In this document: positions 1 through 7,015 of the stretch, one piece after another
How positions within the stretch are numbered: position 1 is the first letter of the stretch
Layout of the letters: every line of letters begins with the position of its first letter
NCBI GenBank assembly: GCA_964345925.1
Contig: CAYFSP010000034.1
Span: 1-17,661 of the forward strand
DNA from: Miniphocaeibacter sp964345925
GTDB taxonomy: Bacteria; Bacillota; Clostridia; Tissierellales; Peptoniphilaceae
Reading direction: 5' to 3'
DNA: 17,661 nucleotides
Translations under genes and position numbers: made by a program
The notes under the pieces: generated by a model
Database searches by the model: none
The model's input: the letters and a program-made list of their open reading frames with translations, nothing else
Told to the model about the DNA's origin: nothing

Positions 1-423
1 CATAGTTATTTCTGTTCGGTATAAAACTGTCTAAAAAAGAGTTGCCATTCCAAAGATATTATAGAAATATACAATAGTTTTTTATATTAGTAAGTAAAGA
101 TTAATAATTATGAATTACCCAAATAAAATTGATCCTTCTTAAAATACAATAATCAACTATGGAAATAATATATTATTTAGACACTATACTTAGGAAATAT
201 TTAGTATTTAATTAAACATTTAAAATTTTTATTATTCTGTGACTAATTGTATTATTTAAAATTTATTAAAGCTTTATCCAACCTATCTAAATCTTCTTTT
301 AGAACAGTGGTTGGATAAATATATTTAAAACACTATATATGCAATTATTACCTCAATTATCATGAATAAAAAATTTCTCTACTTTTAATAGAAATATCTC
401 TTTCTTTTATTATATATTTCTGA
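1..423. other. Gene-poor AT-rich left edge
   Basis: No open reading frame with a plausible ribosome-binding site is visible here on either strand. The stretch is extremely AT-rich. It contains an 11-bp perfect inverted repeat (273-283 with 309-319) and, on the minus strand, a stop-to-stop stretch of 26 codons ending at 252 that could be the tail of a decayed gene (see findings). One plus-strand frame is open from the window edge to a stop at 32-34, so the end of a gene lying outside the window cannot be excluded. Confidence 0.5.
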
Positions 424-429
424 TATACT
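424..429 (+). promoter_or_regulatory. Possible -10 element (TATACT) for the SOS-box ORF
   Basis: TATACT lies 31 bases upstream of the ATG at 461 and directly in front of the LexA-type palindrome. No good -35 hexamer is seen 16-18 bases upstream; the region is T-rich. If this -10 is used, transcription would start inside the palindrome, the usual layout for LexA repression. The promoter call is weak on its own and rests mainly on position. Confidence 0.4.
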
Positions 430-434
430 TAATT

Positions 435-448
435 AGAACATATGTTCT
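435..448. promoter_or_regulatory. LexA (SOS) box, AGAACATATGTTCT
   Basis: This is a perfect 14-bp palindrome with the core GAACATATGTTC, which matches the Gram-positive LexA/DinR operator consensus CGAACATATGTTCG except at the outermost base on each side. It lies between a candidate -10 element (424-429) and the Shine-Dalgarno GGAGG (450-454) of the ORF starting at 461, so bound LexA would block initiation or early elongation. The sequence match is direct; repression by LexA is inferred from the known family operator. Confidence 0.75.
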
Positions 449-460
449 TGGAGGTGTTTT

Positions 461-685
461 ATGAATAATTTAATTTCTGAAGTTATTATTGAAGTGAAAG
501 AGCTAATCGATATTACTCTACTATATTATAAAGATAAGTATTCCATCGATTCTCTTCCTAAAATTGATATTGAAAATTTAAAATCCACATTGAGTAAAGT
601 AAATATAAATGAGGATAATTTATATATTCTAGTTGCTCATAATGCCGCTAAAATATTGAGTAAGTATAATATTTCAAGTATTTAG
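461..685 (+). CDS. Small protein of unknown function, predicted SOS-regulated
   Basis: I do not recognise this 74-residue protein. It starts at an ATG with a strong Shine-Dalgarno sequence (GGAGG at 450-454, 6 bases from the start), which supports it being a real gene. The protein looks soluble and helical, with charged and aliphatic residues alternating. No signal peptide, no membrane segment long enough to be an SOS membrane toxin or YneA-like division inhibitor, no cysteines and no obvious helix-turn-helix motif are visible. It is one of only two genes on the plus strand and is followed by a strong hairpin at 703-747. A LexA-type palindrome sits 12 bases upstream of the start, so induction by DNA damage is the most specific statement that can be made. 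The function is unknown. Confidence 0.65.
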   Translation: MNNLISEVIIEVKELIDITLLYYKDKYSIDSLPKIDIENLKSTLSKVNINEDNLYILVAHNAAKILSKYNISSI

Positions 686-698
686 TTCTTTCTTTAGT

Positions 699-747
699 AA
701 AAAAACTGTATAGATTAGAAATACTATTTTTCTAATCTATACAGTTT
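699..747 (-). terminator. Strong bidirectional terminator hairpin
   Basis: A perfect 19-bp inverted repeat (703-721 with 729-747, 7-base loop) lies between the convergent ORFs ending at 685 (plus) and 787 (minus). On the minus strand it is followed by a run of seven T (complement of 699-705), so it is best read as an intrinsic terminator for the minus-strand small membrane protein gene. It could also stop plus-strand transcription, with a poorer U-tract. Confidence 0.8.
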
Positions 748-760
748 AATTTATCATTTT

Positions 761-775
761 AAGACAGACTGTCTT
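761..775. repeat. Small palindrome AAGACAGACTGTCTT
   Basis: This is a 7+1+7 perfect palindrome just downstream of the stop of the small membrane protein gene (787-993, minus strand). Its 9-base core ACAGACTGT recurs at 1020-1028 in front of the same gene. It could be an operator half of a pair, or a remnant of a small element. No known factor is assigned. Confidence 0.45.
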
Positions 776-786
776 TATTAGATTCC

Positions 787-993
787 TCATGACCCTGTTT
801 GTCTTATATAAATTGATCTTATTAATACAATTATAAATCCTATTATTATGAATATCGTACTCAATTTTGACAATTTCTTATTTTTTGATTCCAGCTCATA
901 TTTCCAAAATGGCCATTTCCATCTTGTATTAAATATATCTATTATTAATCCTATTCCAAATATCAGTACACCAATTAATTTTATATTATCCAT
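787..993 (-). CDS. Small two-helix membrane protein, unknown function
   Basis: The 68-residue product is almost certainly a membrane protein. Residues about 4-22 form one hydrophobic segment and residues about 45-64 a second, separated by a short basic and aromatic linker with two nearby tryptophans followed by several lysines. The layout recalls small two-helix families such as the Imm17-type immunity proteins, but the sequence does not allow a family assignment and no toxin gene is next to it. The ribosome-binding site is weak (GGAAAGG about 11 bases before the ATG). A strong terminator lies beyond the stop, and a palindrome lies in the upstream region. It probably follows the DUF1653-like gene on the same strand but is separated from it by 72 bases. 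Confidence 0.55.
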   Translation of the reverse strand: MDNIKLIGVLIFGIGLIIDIFNTRWKWPFWKYELESKNKKLSKLSTIFIIIGFIIVLIRSIYIRQTGS

Positions 994-1018
994 TTTAATT
1001 ATTACCTTTCCATTTCTA

Positions 1019-1034
1019 TACAGACTGTAGTATA
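1019..1034 (-). promoter_or_regulatory. Possible -10 with overlapping palindrome TACAGACTGTA
   Basis: Upstream of the small membrane protein gene the minus strand reads TATACT (complement of 1029-1034), overlapped at one end by the palindrome TACAGACTGTA (1019-1029). A palindrome at this position would suit a repressor operator. The arrangement resembles BlaI/CopY-type TACA-nn-TGTA boxes, but the spacer is three bases rather than two, so I do not assign it to those families. No good -35 hexamer is seen. Confidence 0.3.
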
Positions 1035-1065
1035 AATACTTACATAATATATTTAATAAATATTA

Positions 1066-1272
1066 CTAAATTTTTTCAAATTTTATAGAAAACTCATTAA
1101 TCTCTCTTACAAATTGTAAATTCCTTTTATCTTCTACAACTACATATAGAACCATTATATCATTATTATTTGCATTAGTAGCATTTATTACATTATTGTT
1201 CAAAACTCTATATAATTTTTTGTTTTTCTTATTTCTATATATCTCATTATTTTTAATTTCTTCTATTTTCAT
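1066..1272 (-). CDS. Small DUF1653-like protein
   Basis: This is a 68-residue protein with a good Shine-Dalgarno sequence (GGAGG, five bases before the ATG). The pattern IYR-KNKKLYRVLNN near the start, a VLYVVV strand in the middle and FVREINEFSIKFEKI at the end follow the layout of DUF1653 proteins, in which a short beta-rich domain begins with a K-x-YRH/YEVL segment and ends in a WVRP-x-F-x-EKV segment. Key tryptophan and proline positions are not kept, so the match is distant. Function is unknown even for the family. The gene lies between the ComEC-like gene and the small membrane protein gene, all on the same strand. The assignment is tentative. Confidence 0.6.
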   Translation of the reverse strand: MKIEEIKNNEIYRNKKNKKLYRVLNNNVINATNANNNDIMVLYVVVEDKRNLQFVREINEFSIKFEKI

Positions 1273-1353
1273 TTTTCCTCCATAATATACATATTACAAT
1301 TCCATCAAATAATAAAATGATTGCATATTTTATGGGTAATAAATTTATAAGAT

Positions 1354-2208
1354 CTATTTTTCTGTACTTATTAAAATATCTTCCCCATCGCTTATTAATA
1401 ATATATCTCCTGATATATCTGTTCTAATTACTTCTACATTCTCTTTTTCAAGTCTTTTCAATGTTTCCTTGTGAGGATGTCCATACATATTATCCTTTCC
1501 TACTGAAATTATTCCATATTCTGGGTTAACTTCCTTTAGAAATTCCATTGATGAGGCTTTTCTACTTCCATGATGTCCTACATGAAGAATTTTCGCCCCT
1601 ATATCTTCTCCTGTATACATTAATGTAGATTCTTCTAGTTTTTCACCATCACCAGTGAATATAGCTGAATTTTTACCATGGTTAACCTTTATTGATAAGG
1701 AGTTATTATTTGTATCAAAGTTATATGCCGTAGGACCTATTATTATGAATTCAGCTTCACCAAATGTAAATTTATCCCCTACCTTTGGAATTATTACATT
1801 TATATTTTTACTAGTGTATGTGTTTACAAAACTATCATATATTCTACTACTTACTTCCTCTTCATTCCTAATCACATTTTTTACTTGAAATTTATTCATT
1901 ACTCCTATTAATCCACTAATATGATCGCTATGAGGATGTGTTGCAACTATATAATCTATTTTTTCTATATTCATTTTTTCTAAATAGCTAACTACCTTTG
2001 ATGAAGCATAGTTTTCACCACCGTCTATTAATACGGTTTCTCCTTTTGAAATGAGTAAAGTACTATCACCTTGTCCAACATCTATAAAATGGATTTCTAA
2101 ATCATCTTTTACTTCAACATTGCTATTATTTATTTTGCTACCACCAAAAACTGCAACTATTATTAATATTATAATTGAAATAATTTTTTTACTTATATTT
2201 TTTTTCAT
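1354..2208 (-). CDS. ComEC-like metallo-beta-lactamase-fold hydrolase, membrane-anchored or exported
   Basis: This 284-residue protein begins with three lysines and a hydrophobic segment (about 9-23), so it is probably an N-terminally anchored or secreted protein; there is no lipobox cysteine. The rest is a metallo-beta-lactamase domain of the ComEC/Rec2 C-terminal type: HFIDVGQGDSTLL at 40-52, DGG at 62-64, the metal-binding THPHSDH at 90-96, then FTGD, HVGHHGSRKASS and GIISVGKDNMYGHPH towards the end. Stand-alone versions of this domain are common in clostridia; a nuclease or phosphoesterase activity on extracellular DNA or nucleotides is plausible but not proven. The channel domain of ComEC is absent. 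The start has AAGGTG as Shine-Dalgarno. The gene follows the folD terminator and may have its own promoter. Confidence 0.88.
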   Translation of the reverse strand: MKKNISKKIISIIILIIVAVFGGSKINNSNVEVKDDLEIHFIDVGQGDSTLLISKGETVLIDGGENYASSKVVSYLEKMNIEKIDYIVATHPHSDHISGLIGVMNKFQVKNVIRNEEEVSSRIYDSFVNTYTSKNINVIIPKVGDKFTFGEAEFIIIGPTAYNFDTNNNSLSIKVNHGKNSAIFTGDGEKLEESTLMYTGEDIGAKILHVGHHGSRKASSMEFLKEVNPEYGIISVGKDNMYGHPHKETLKRLEKENVEVIRTDISGDILLISDGEDILISTEK

Positions 2209-2224
2209 TTAATCACCTTGTTGG

Positions 2225-2232
2225 AGTATAGC
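2225..2232 (-). promoter_or_regulatory. Possible extended -10 promoter for the ComEC-like gene
   Basis: The minus strand reads TGCTATACT just downstream of the folD terminator, an extended -10 (TGn plus TATACT). The -35 region is only T-rich. A start here would give a leader of about 10 bases with the Shine-Dalgarno near its 5' end, which is tight but possible. Confidence 0.35.
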
Positions 2233-2240
2233 ATATTTAG

Positions 2241-2272
2241 TTTAAAAAAATAAAGCCCTTAGGCTTTATTTT
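2241..2272 (-). terminator. Intrinsic terminator after folD
   Basis: An 11-bp perfect stem (2247-2257 with 2262-2272, 4-base loop) with a GC-containing top (AAAGCC/GGCTTT) is followed on the minus strand by a T-rich tract. It overlaps the folD stop codon (2266-2268) and probably closes the gatC-to-folD transcription unit. Confidence 0.8.
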
Positions 2273-3117
2273 AAACTATTTTCTTTTGCTTGAACCAATT
2301 GATCCATAAGTAATGTTGATGTTATCTTACCTACACCACCAAGTCTTGGTGTAATTCCCTTTACATAATCTTTTAAATCTTCAAAGTCTGCATCTCCAGA
2401 TAGTTTTCCATTTTCATCTAAGGAAACTCCAACATCTATTACTATGGAATCCTCTGTTAAGGAATCTCTAGTTAAACTTTTAGCTCTTCCCGTTGCTGTT
2501 ACAACTACATCTGCTTCTTTTAATATCTTATTTAAATCCTTAGTCTTTGAATGACATATGATTGGAGTACCATTTTGTCCTAGCACCATCATAGCCAAAG
2601 GTTTTCCTAATACCATTGATCTATTTATAATTGCTACGTTTTTACCTGTTAAATCAACATTATAATATTCTAAAATCTTCATTGATGCAAATGGAGTTGC
2701 TGGTTGGAAACTTGAAAAATCCCCTTGGAATATTTTTGCTAAATTTAATGGAGACATACAGTCAACATCTTTCTTCCAGGATATTGTCTCCTGTATTAAT
2801 TCTTCGTCAATATGCTTTGGCAATGGTCTAAACATAATTATTCCAGTAACTGAATCGTCATTGTTTAATTCCACCATTTTGTCCTTTAAACCATCTGTAG
2901 TTATTTCACTATCAAGTACTACTTGCTCTACTTCTATACCATAGCTAACACCTTTTTTTAATAAACTTTTTTCATATGATATATCATTAGGGTTTTCACC
3001 AACTCTTACGATTGCAAGCTTAGGTGTTTCACCTTTTTCTGTTAATACCTTTACCCTTGAAATAATATCCTCTTCTAATTTTACTGCTAAATCATTTGAA
3101 CTTAATATAGTTTCCAC
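2266..3117 (-). CDS. folD: Divergent FolD: methylene-THF dehydrogenase, cyclohydrolase site altered
   Basis: FolD normally interconverts methylene-, methenyl- and formyl-tetrahydrofolate. The 283-residue length, the PLPKHI segment (98-103), KDVD (116-119), the RSMVLGKP nucleotide-binding loop, the CHSKT segment, VIDVGV and ITPRLGGVG near the C-terminus place this protein in the family. It is clearly divergent. In the YVxxK motif of bacterial FolD the tyrosine is present (Y48) but the catalytic lysine four residues on is L52. The glutamine of QLPLP is F96, while the aspartate of KDVDG is kept (D119). The PCTP, GRS and GGVGP signatures are also changed. Cyclohydrolase activity may therefore be lost. 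The start is GTG with a strong AGGAGG, overlapping the end of the phosphoesterase gene by 16 bases. The fold assignment is firm; the activity is uncertain. Confidence 0.88.
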   Translation of the reverse strand: METILSSNDLAVKLEEDIISRVKVLTEKGETPKLAIVRVGENPNDISYEKSLLKKGVSYGIEVEQVVLDSEITTDGLKDKMVELNNDDSVTGIIMFRPLPKHIDEELIQETISWKKDVDCMSPLNLAKIFQGDFSSFQPATPFASMKILEYYNVDLTGKNVAIINRSMVLGKPLAMMVLGQNGTPIICHSKTKDLNKILKEADVVVTATGRAKSLTRDSLTEDSIVIDVGVSLDENGKLSGDADFEDLKDYVKGITPRLGGVGKITSTLLMDQLVQAKENSLK

Positions 3118-3593
3118 TTTGACCTCCTAAAAATTATTCTTTCTAATTCCATTTTATCTAAATCTAAAATAACGAAGCTCTTTTCATCTCCGTATCTTGG
3201 ATAATTTGGACTGCCAGGATTAATAACCCATACTCCATCTATTACTTCATTGAAAAATACATGGGTGTGACCATAAAGTGCAATTTTTGCACCAGCTTTC
3301 TTAGCTCTATTGACTAGAGTATCCACTCCCCTATAGACATTGAATCTATGACCATGAGTTATAAAAAAATCTATACCATTTAAATTAATAAATAAACTTT
3401 CAGAATCAGTTGTTGCTAAATAATCATTGTTACCCTTTACAAGGTAAACAACTTTATCTAACACCATTCCAATATCTCTGCCATCATCTGCAAAGTCACC
3501 TAGATGTATTATTGCGTCTATATTATGTTTTTCCAATTCTTCAATTACATTGCTAATACTACCATGAGTATCACTAATAATCGCTACTTTCAT
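3102..3593 (-). CDS. YfcE/MJ0936-type metallophosphoesterase
   Basis: This 163-residue calcineurin-like phosphoesterase has all five metal-ligand blocks: D8-x-H10, GD at 32-33, GNND at 54-57, THGH at 79-82 and GHTH at 108-111. The length and compact form fit the YfcE/MJ0936 family, manganese-dependent phosphodiesterases whose natural substrate is mostly unknown. In Firmicutes this gene commonly follows rdgB, as here, where the two overlap by 20 bases, so they are probably translationally coupled. A GGTGGA stretch inside rdgB serves as the ribosome-binding site. The gene in turn overlaps the folD start. It is probably a cytosolic housekeeping enzyme. Confidence 0.93.
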   Translation of the reverse strand: MKVAIISDTHGSISNVIEELEKHNIDAIIHLGDFADDGRDIGMVLDKVVYLVKGNNDYLATTDSESLFINLNGIDFFITHGHRFNVYRGVDTLVNRAKKAGAKIALYGHTHVFFNEVIDGVWVINPGSPNYPRYGDEKSFVILDLDKMELERIIFRRSKWKLY

Positions 3594-4179
3594 TTAACAC
3601 TTCCACCAATAATATTTTTAATTCGTCTAGTGCTTTCGCTCTATGACTTATTTTGTTTTTTATTTCTAAACTGAGTTCTGAAAAGGTTTTGTCATATCCT
3701 TCTGGTATGAATACTTTATCATATCCAAATCCAGTTTCTCCTCTTTCCTCTTTTGATATGGATCCATTGCATATTCCATTTACAATATACTCTTTTCCCT
3801 TATCATCTATTAAAACCAATACAGTTTTAAAAAAAGCATTTCTATTATCTATATTTGAAAGATTTTCTAGTAATTTCTTTCTATTGTCAAAATCCGAAGA
3901 ATTTTCTCCTGCATATCTTGCCGTATGAACACCCGGCTCCATATTTAAGGCTTCTACAAATAGTCCTGTATCATCAGCAAGAGTATATCCACCTATTAAT
4001 TGGTGGACATACTCTGCTTTAATCTTTGCATTTCCCTCTAAAGTATTAGCACTTTCTTCAATGTCTTTAATTGATATAATATCAGATATACCTAAAACTT
4101 CAATATCCAAATCCTTTAGTATTGATTTTATTTCATTTATTTTACCTTTATTCTGACTTGCTAATACTAATTTCTTCAT
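3574..4179 (-). CDS. rdgB: RdgB/HAM1 non-canonical purine NTP pyrophosphatase
   Basis: RdgB hydrolyses ITP, dITP and XTP to the monophosphates and keeps deaminated purines out of DNA and RNA. The 201-residue protein shows the family blocks in order: LVLASQNKGKINEI (4-17), where the SxNxxK part binds the triphosphate, LADDTGL (67-73) with the catalytic aspartate, the GVHTARYAG segment, GFGYDKVF and the C-terminal SHRAKAL. Length is typical. The ATG at 4179 is preceded by TAAGGAG, whose first three bases are the gatB stop codon, so the two genes are only 8 bases apart. The gene sits in the gatC-to-folD run. Confidence 0.95.
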   Translation of the reverse strand: MKKLVLASQNKGKINEIKSILKDLDIEVLGISDIISIKDIEESANTLEGNAKIKAEYVHQLIGGYTLADDTGLFVEALNMEPGVHTARYAGENSSDFDNRKKLLENLSNIDNRNAFFKTVLVLIDDKGKEYIVNGICNGSISKEERGETGFGYDKVFIPEGYDKTFSELSLEIKNKISHRAKALDELKILLVEVLNESSDY

Positions 4180-4187
4180 AATTCTCC

Positions 4188-5612
4188 TTAACCTATTCTA
4201 GATAATATCATTTCATTAAATTTCTGTGGATTTCCTTTTCCCTTTGAAGCCTTCATACATTGCCCAACTAAAAATCCTAATGCCCTGTCCTTACCATTTT
4301 TATAGTCCTCTATTGAACTTTCATTATTGTCTAAAACCTCTTCAACAATTTTTTCCAATACAGAATCATCATTTACTTGTATTAATCCTTTTTCTTTTAC
4401 ATATTCTTCAGGATTAAAGTTTTCTTCAAATAAGCTTCTTAATACCTTTTTACCAGTATTATTATTTATCTTTTCTTCCTTAATCAATTTTAAAAGTTTA
4501 GCAAAGTTTTTACTTTCCATTTTAATATCTTCAAAATCTATCTCGGCTTCCTTTACTCTCCTTAAAACATCTGAAAGCAACCAGTTACTTACCAACTGAG
4601 GATCTTGAACAGTTTCTGTTACATTTTCAAAGTAATCTGCTAAAAATTTATTTCTAGATAGAATATCAGCATCATATTCAGGAATCTTATAATTTTCAAT
4701 AAACCTTGCCATAATATCCTTTGGAAGTTCTGGTAGGTTATTTTTTATCTCCAATATGAAATCATCATTAATATTTGTTATTGGAATATCTCCTTCTACT
4801 GAAAATCTATAATCACTACCTTCTTCTTTTCTTCTCATTATTACCGTAGTATTTGACGACTCATCCCATCTTCTAGTCTCTTTAAAACCGGGATTATTTT
4901 CCTTCGCCATTTCCATATGACGAATTTCTTCTGTTTCTATTGCTTTATAAACGGATTTAAATGAATTTAAGTTTTTGACTTCGGTAATTTTTGTTTTAAA
5001 GTTTCCATCTTCTGAAATCACATTTATATTAACATCACATCTTAAAGAACCCTGTTCCATTTTCACATCTGAAATTCCAATAAATTTTAAAGTTTCCTTT
5101 AAATTTTCTAAAAACTCCCTTGCTTCTTCAGCATTTTCCATTTCTGGCTTTGAAACTATTTCTATTAATGGAACTCCTGCTCTATTATAATCGAGCAAAG
5201 TATTTCCTTCTTCATTATGGATTGATTTTCCCGTATCCTCTTCTATATGGATTCTCTCAAGTCCTATTTTTTTAAGTTTATTATCTGAATGTACTTCTAT
5301 ATATCCTTCTTCACATAGAGGCATATCCTGTTGTGTTATTTGATAACCCTTTGTTAAATCTGGATAAAAGTATTTTTTCCTATCCATTTTAAAGGAATTT
5401 CTAATTTTGCAATTAAATGATAAACCAGCCATAATAGCATATTCTATTGCTTTTTTATTCATAACTGGAAGTGCTCCAGGATGACCTAGACAAACTGGAC
5501 ATACATTTGTATTAGGAGTTGAACCGAATTCATTTTTACAACTGCAAAACATTTTTGATTTAGTTGATAATTCCACATGAATTTCTAGTCCTATTAAAGT
5601 TTTATAATTCAT
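4188..5612 (-). CDS. gatB: Asp-tRNA(Asn)/Glu-tRNA(Gln) amidotransferase subunit B
   Basis: GatB is the kinase and tRNA-binding subunit of the GatCAB complex, which converts Glu-tRNA(Gln) to Gln-tRNA(Gln) and, in many species, Asp-tRNA(Asn) to Asn-tRNA(Asn). The 474-residue product begins with GLEIHVELSTKSK, has the zinc-binding cysteines C23, C25, C38 and C41, the KYFYPDLTKGYQITQQD segment, and a C-terminal helical tail domain of the GatB/YqeY type ending in GNPQKFNEMI. Length is typical. Its ATG shares one base with the gatA stop (TAATG), implying coupled translation and matched subunit amounts. No key residue appears to be missing. Confidence 0.97.
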   Translation of the reverse strand: MNYKTLIGLEIHVELSTKSKMFCSCKNEFGSTPNTNVCPVCLGHPGALPVMNKKAIEYAIMAGLSFNCKIRNSFKMDRKKYFYPDLTKGYQITQQDMPLCEEGYIEVHSDNKLKKIGLERIHIEEDTGKSIHNEEGNTLLDYNRAGVPLIEIVSKPEMENAEEAREFLENLKETLKFIGISDVKMEQGSLRCDVNINVISEDGNFKTKITEVKNLNSFKSVYKAIETEEIRHMEMAKENNPGFKETRRWDESSNTTVIMRRKEEGSDYRFSVEGDIPITNINDDFILEIKNNLPELPKDIMARFIENYKIPEYDADILSRNKFLADYFENVTETVQDPQLVSNWLLSDVLRRVKEAEIDFEDIKMESKNFAKLLKLIKEEKINNNTGKKVLRSLFEENFNPEEYVKEKGLIQVNDDSVLEKIVEEVLDNNESSIEDYKNGKDRALGFLVGQCMKASKGKGNPQKFNEMILSRIG

Positions 5613-7015
5613 TAATTATTACTCCTTTCAAATGATAATGCTGCATTTAATATATTTTCATCGTCAAATCTTTTACCAATAAATTGTATTGATCCTGATA
5701 TACCCTTTCTAACAGGCATAGATATACAACAAAGTCCACATAGGTTTACAGGCACGTTAAAAGTACCACTATCGTATACAGATAACGGATCCTCTGTTCT
5801 TGATCCAATTTCATAAGGTAAATTTGTAGTAGTTGGTGTTAGAATTATATCTAAATCTTCAAAATGATTATTGAATTCATCAGACATTAATCTTCTAACC
5901 TTCTGACCTTGTTTATATAGTTTTTGATCGTTTTCAGAAGCTAAAAATAGAGTTCCCATAGCAATTCTTCTCTTAGTTTCCTCACCAAATCCTTCGCTTC
6001 TCGTATTTATATATAGATTATCAGTTGTATCATAGTCATCTGTCAAAAATCCATATCTTATTCCATCATATCTTGAAACATTACTACTTACTTCTGATGC
6101 CATAACAACAGAATAAATTGCTGTAGAATATTTTAAATATTCAAAATTTATTTCCTTTATTTCTGCACCTAGTTCTTTTAATTTTTCAACAGCGAATTCA
6201 TAGTCTTTACAAACCTCATCCTCTATTTCAAAATCCTTTAAATCAATTACTCCTATTTTCTTTCCCTTTAGTGAATAATCTTCATTGATTTTAAAGTTCA
6301 ACTCTTCTTTTAATGTAGAATTCATATCATTTTTATCATATCCGCCAATTAAATTAGTCGTTATAATAATATCCTCTACATTATTAGCTAGAATTCCTAC
6401 TTGATCCAATGTATTTGCCATTGAAGCAACACCATATCTTGAAATACTACCATAACTTGGCATATATCCATAAATATTACAGTAGGAAGCAGGTTGTCTC
6501 ACAGATCCGCCACTGTCTGATCCCAAGGAAACAATTGAAAGTCCAGCAGCTACTGAAGCTGCAGATCCTGATGAAGAACCTCCAGGTATTAATCTATTGT
6601 CCAATGGATTCTTTGTTACTCCAAAGTAAGATGTTTCTGAAGAACTGCCCATTGCAAATTCATCCATATTTACCTTTCCAACTATTACTGCATCTTCCTC
6701 TATTAATCTTTCAACTACTTTTGCATTATAAACTGGCTCAAAATTTTCCAACATTTTGGAACCACAAGTCATCTTCAATTTATCATAGGAAATATTATCC
6801 TTCAAAGTTACTGGAACACCAAATAATTTTCCTACATTTCCTGTTTTTAGTTTAATTTTTAATAGTTCTATTTGCCTTTTAATATCCTCTTCATCAAAGG
6901 AAATAAAAATATTTAAATCTTTATTGCTATTTATTTTATTTATTAAATCTTTATAAAAATCATCTAAATTTATTTCTTTTGAAATAAATTTGCTTCTAAT
7001 TTTATTAATATTCAT
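5612..7015 (-). CDS. gatA: Asp-tRNA(Asn)/Glu-tRNA(Gln) amidotransferase subunit A
   Basis: GatA is the amidase-signature glutaminase subunit that frees ammonia from glutamine and passes it to GatB. The Ser-cisSer-Lys triad is in place: K72 in VPVTLKDN, S147 in PGGSSSGSA and S171 in SDSGGSVRQPAS, with the spacing found in the family. The usual GSDTGG reads GSDSGG, a conservative change. The product has 467 residues, slightly short but within the family range, and the C-terminal SGSIQFIGKRFDDENIL block is intact. The gene overlaps gatC upstream and gatB downstream by one base each (TAATG). Confidence 0.97.
   Translation of the reverse strand: MNINKIRSKFISKEINLDDFYKDLINKINSNKDLNIFISFDEEDIKRQIELLKIKLKTGNVGKLFGVPVTLKDNISYDKLKMTCGSKMLENFEPVYNAKVVERLIEEDAVIVGKVNMDEFAMGSSSETSYFGVTKNPLDNRLIPGGSSSGSAASVAAGLSIVSLGSDSGGSVRQPASYCNIYGYMPSYGSISRYGVASMANTLDQVGILANNVEDIIITTNLIGGYDKNDMNSTLKEELNFKINEDYSLKGKKIGVIDLKDFEIEDEVCKDYEFAVEKLKELGAEIKEINFEYLKYSTAIYSVVMASEVSSNVSRYDGIRYGFLTDDYDTTDNLYINTRSEGFGEETKRRIAMGTLFLASENDQKLYKQGQKVRRLMSDEFNNHFEDLDIILTPTTTNLPYEIGSRTEDPLSVYDSGTFNVPVNLCGLCCISMPVRKGISGSIQFIGKRFDDENILNAALSFERSNN

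Noticed and set aside
1..60. Left edge considered as an insertion sequence end
   Set aside because: No terminal inverted repeat partner, target duplication or transposase fragment could be identified.
703..747. 19-bp inverted repeat considered as a mobile element end or attachment site
   Set aside because: It sits between convergent gene ends with a seven-T tract on the minus strand and is fully explained as a terminator.
1019..1029. TACAGACTGTA considered as a BlaI/CopY operator
   Set aside because: Those boxes have two bases between TACA and TGTA. Here there are three, and no blaI, copY or copper/beta-lactam gene is nearby.
848..1030. Plus-strand 60-codon open frame antisense to the small membrane protein gene
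   Set aside because: No Shine-Dalgarno sequence precedes it and its hydrophobic pattern is a shadow of the minus-strand gene, which has a terminator and upstream signals in the right places.
787..1272. The two small minus-strand genes considered as a toxin-antitoxin or toxin-immunity pair
   Set aside because: The pair is not overlapping or closely coupled (72-base gap), neither product resembles a known toxin, and the DUF1653-like assignment of one argues against it.
6409..6855. A 148-codon plus-strand open frame inside gatA
   Set aside because: It lies wholly antisense to a conserved gene. Its composition (rich in Leu, Gln and His) reflects reverse-complemented AT-rich coding sequence, and it shows no protein family features.
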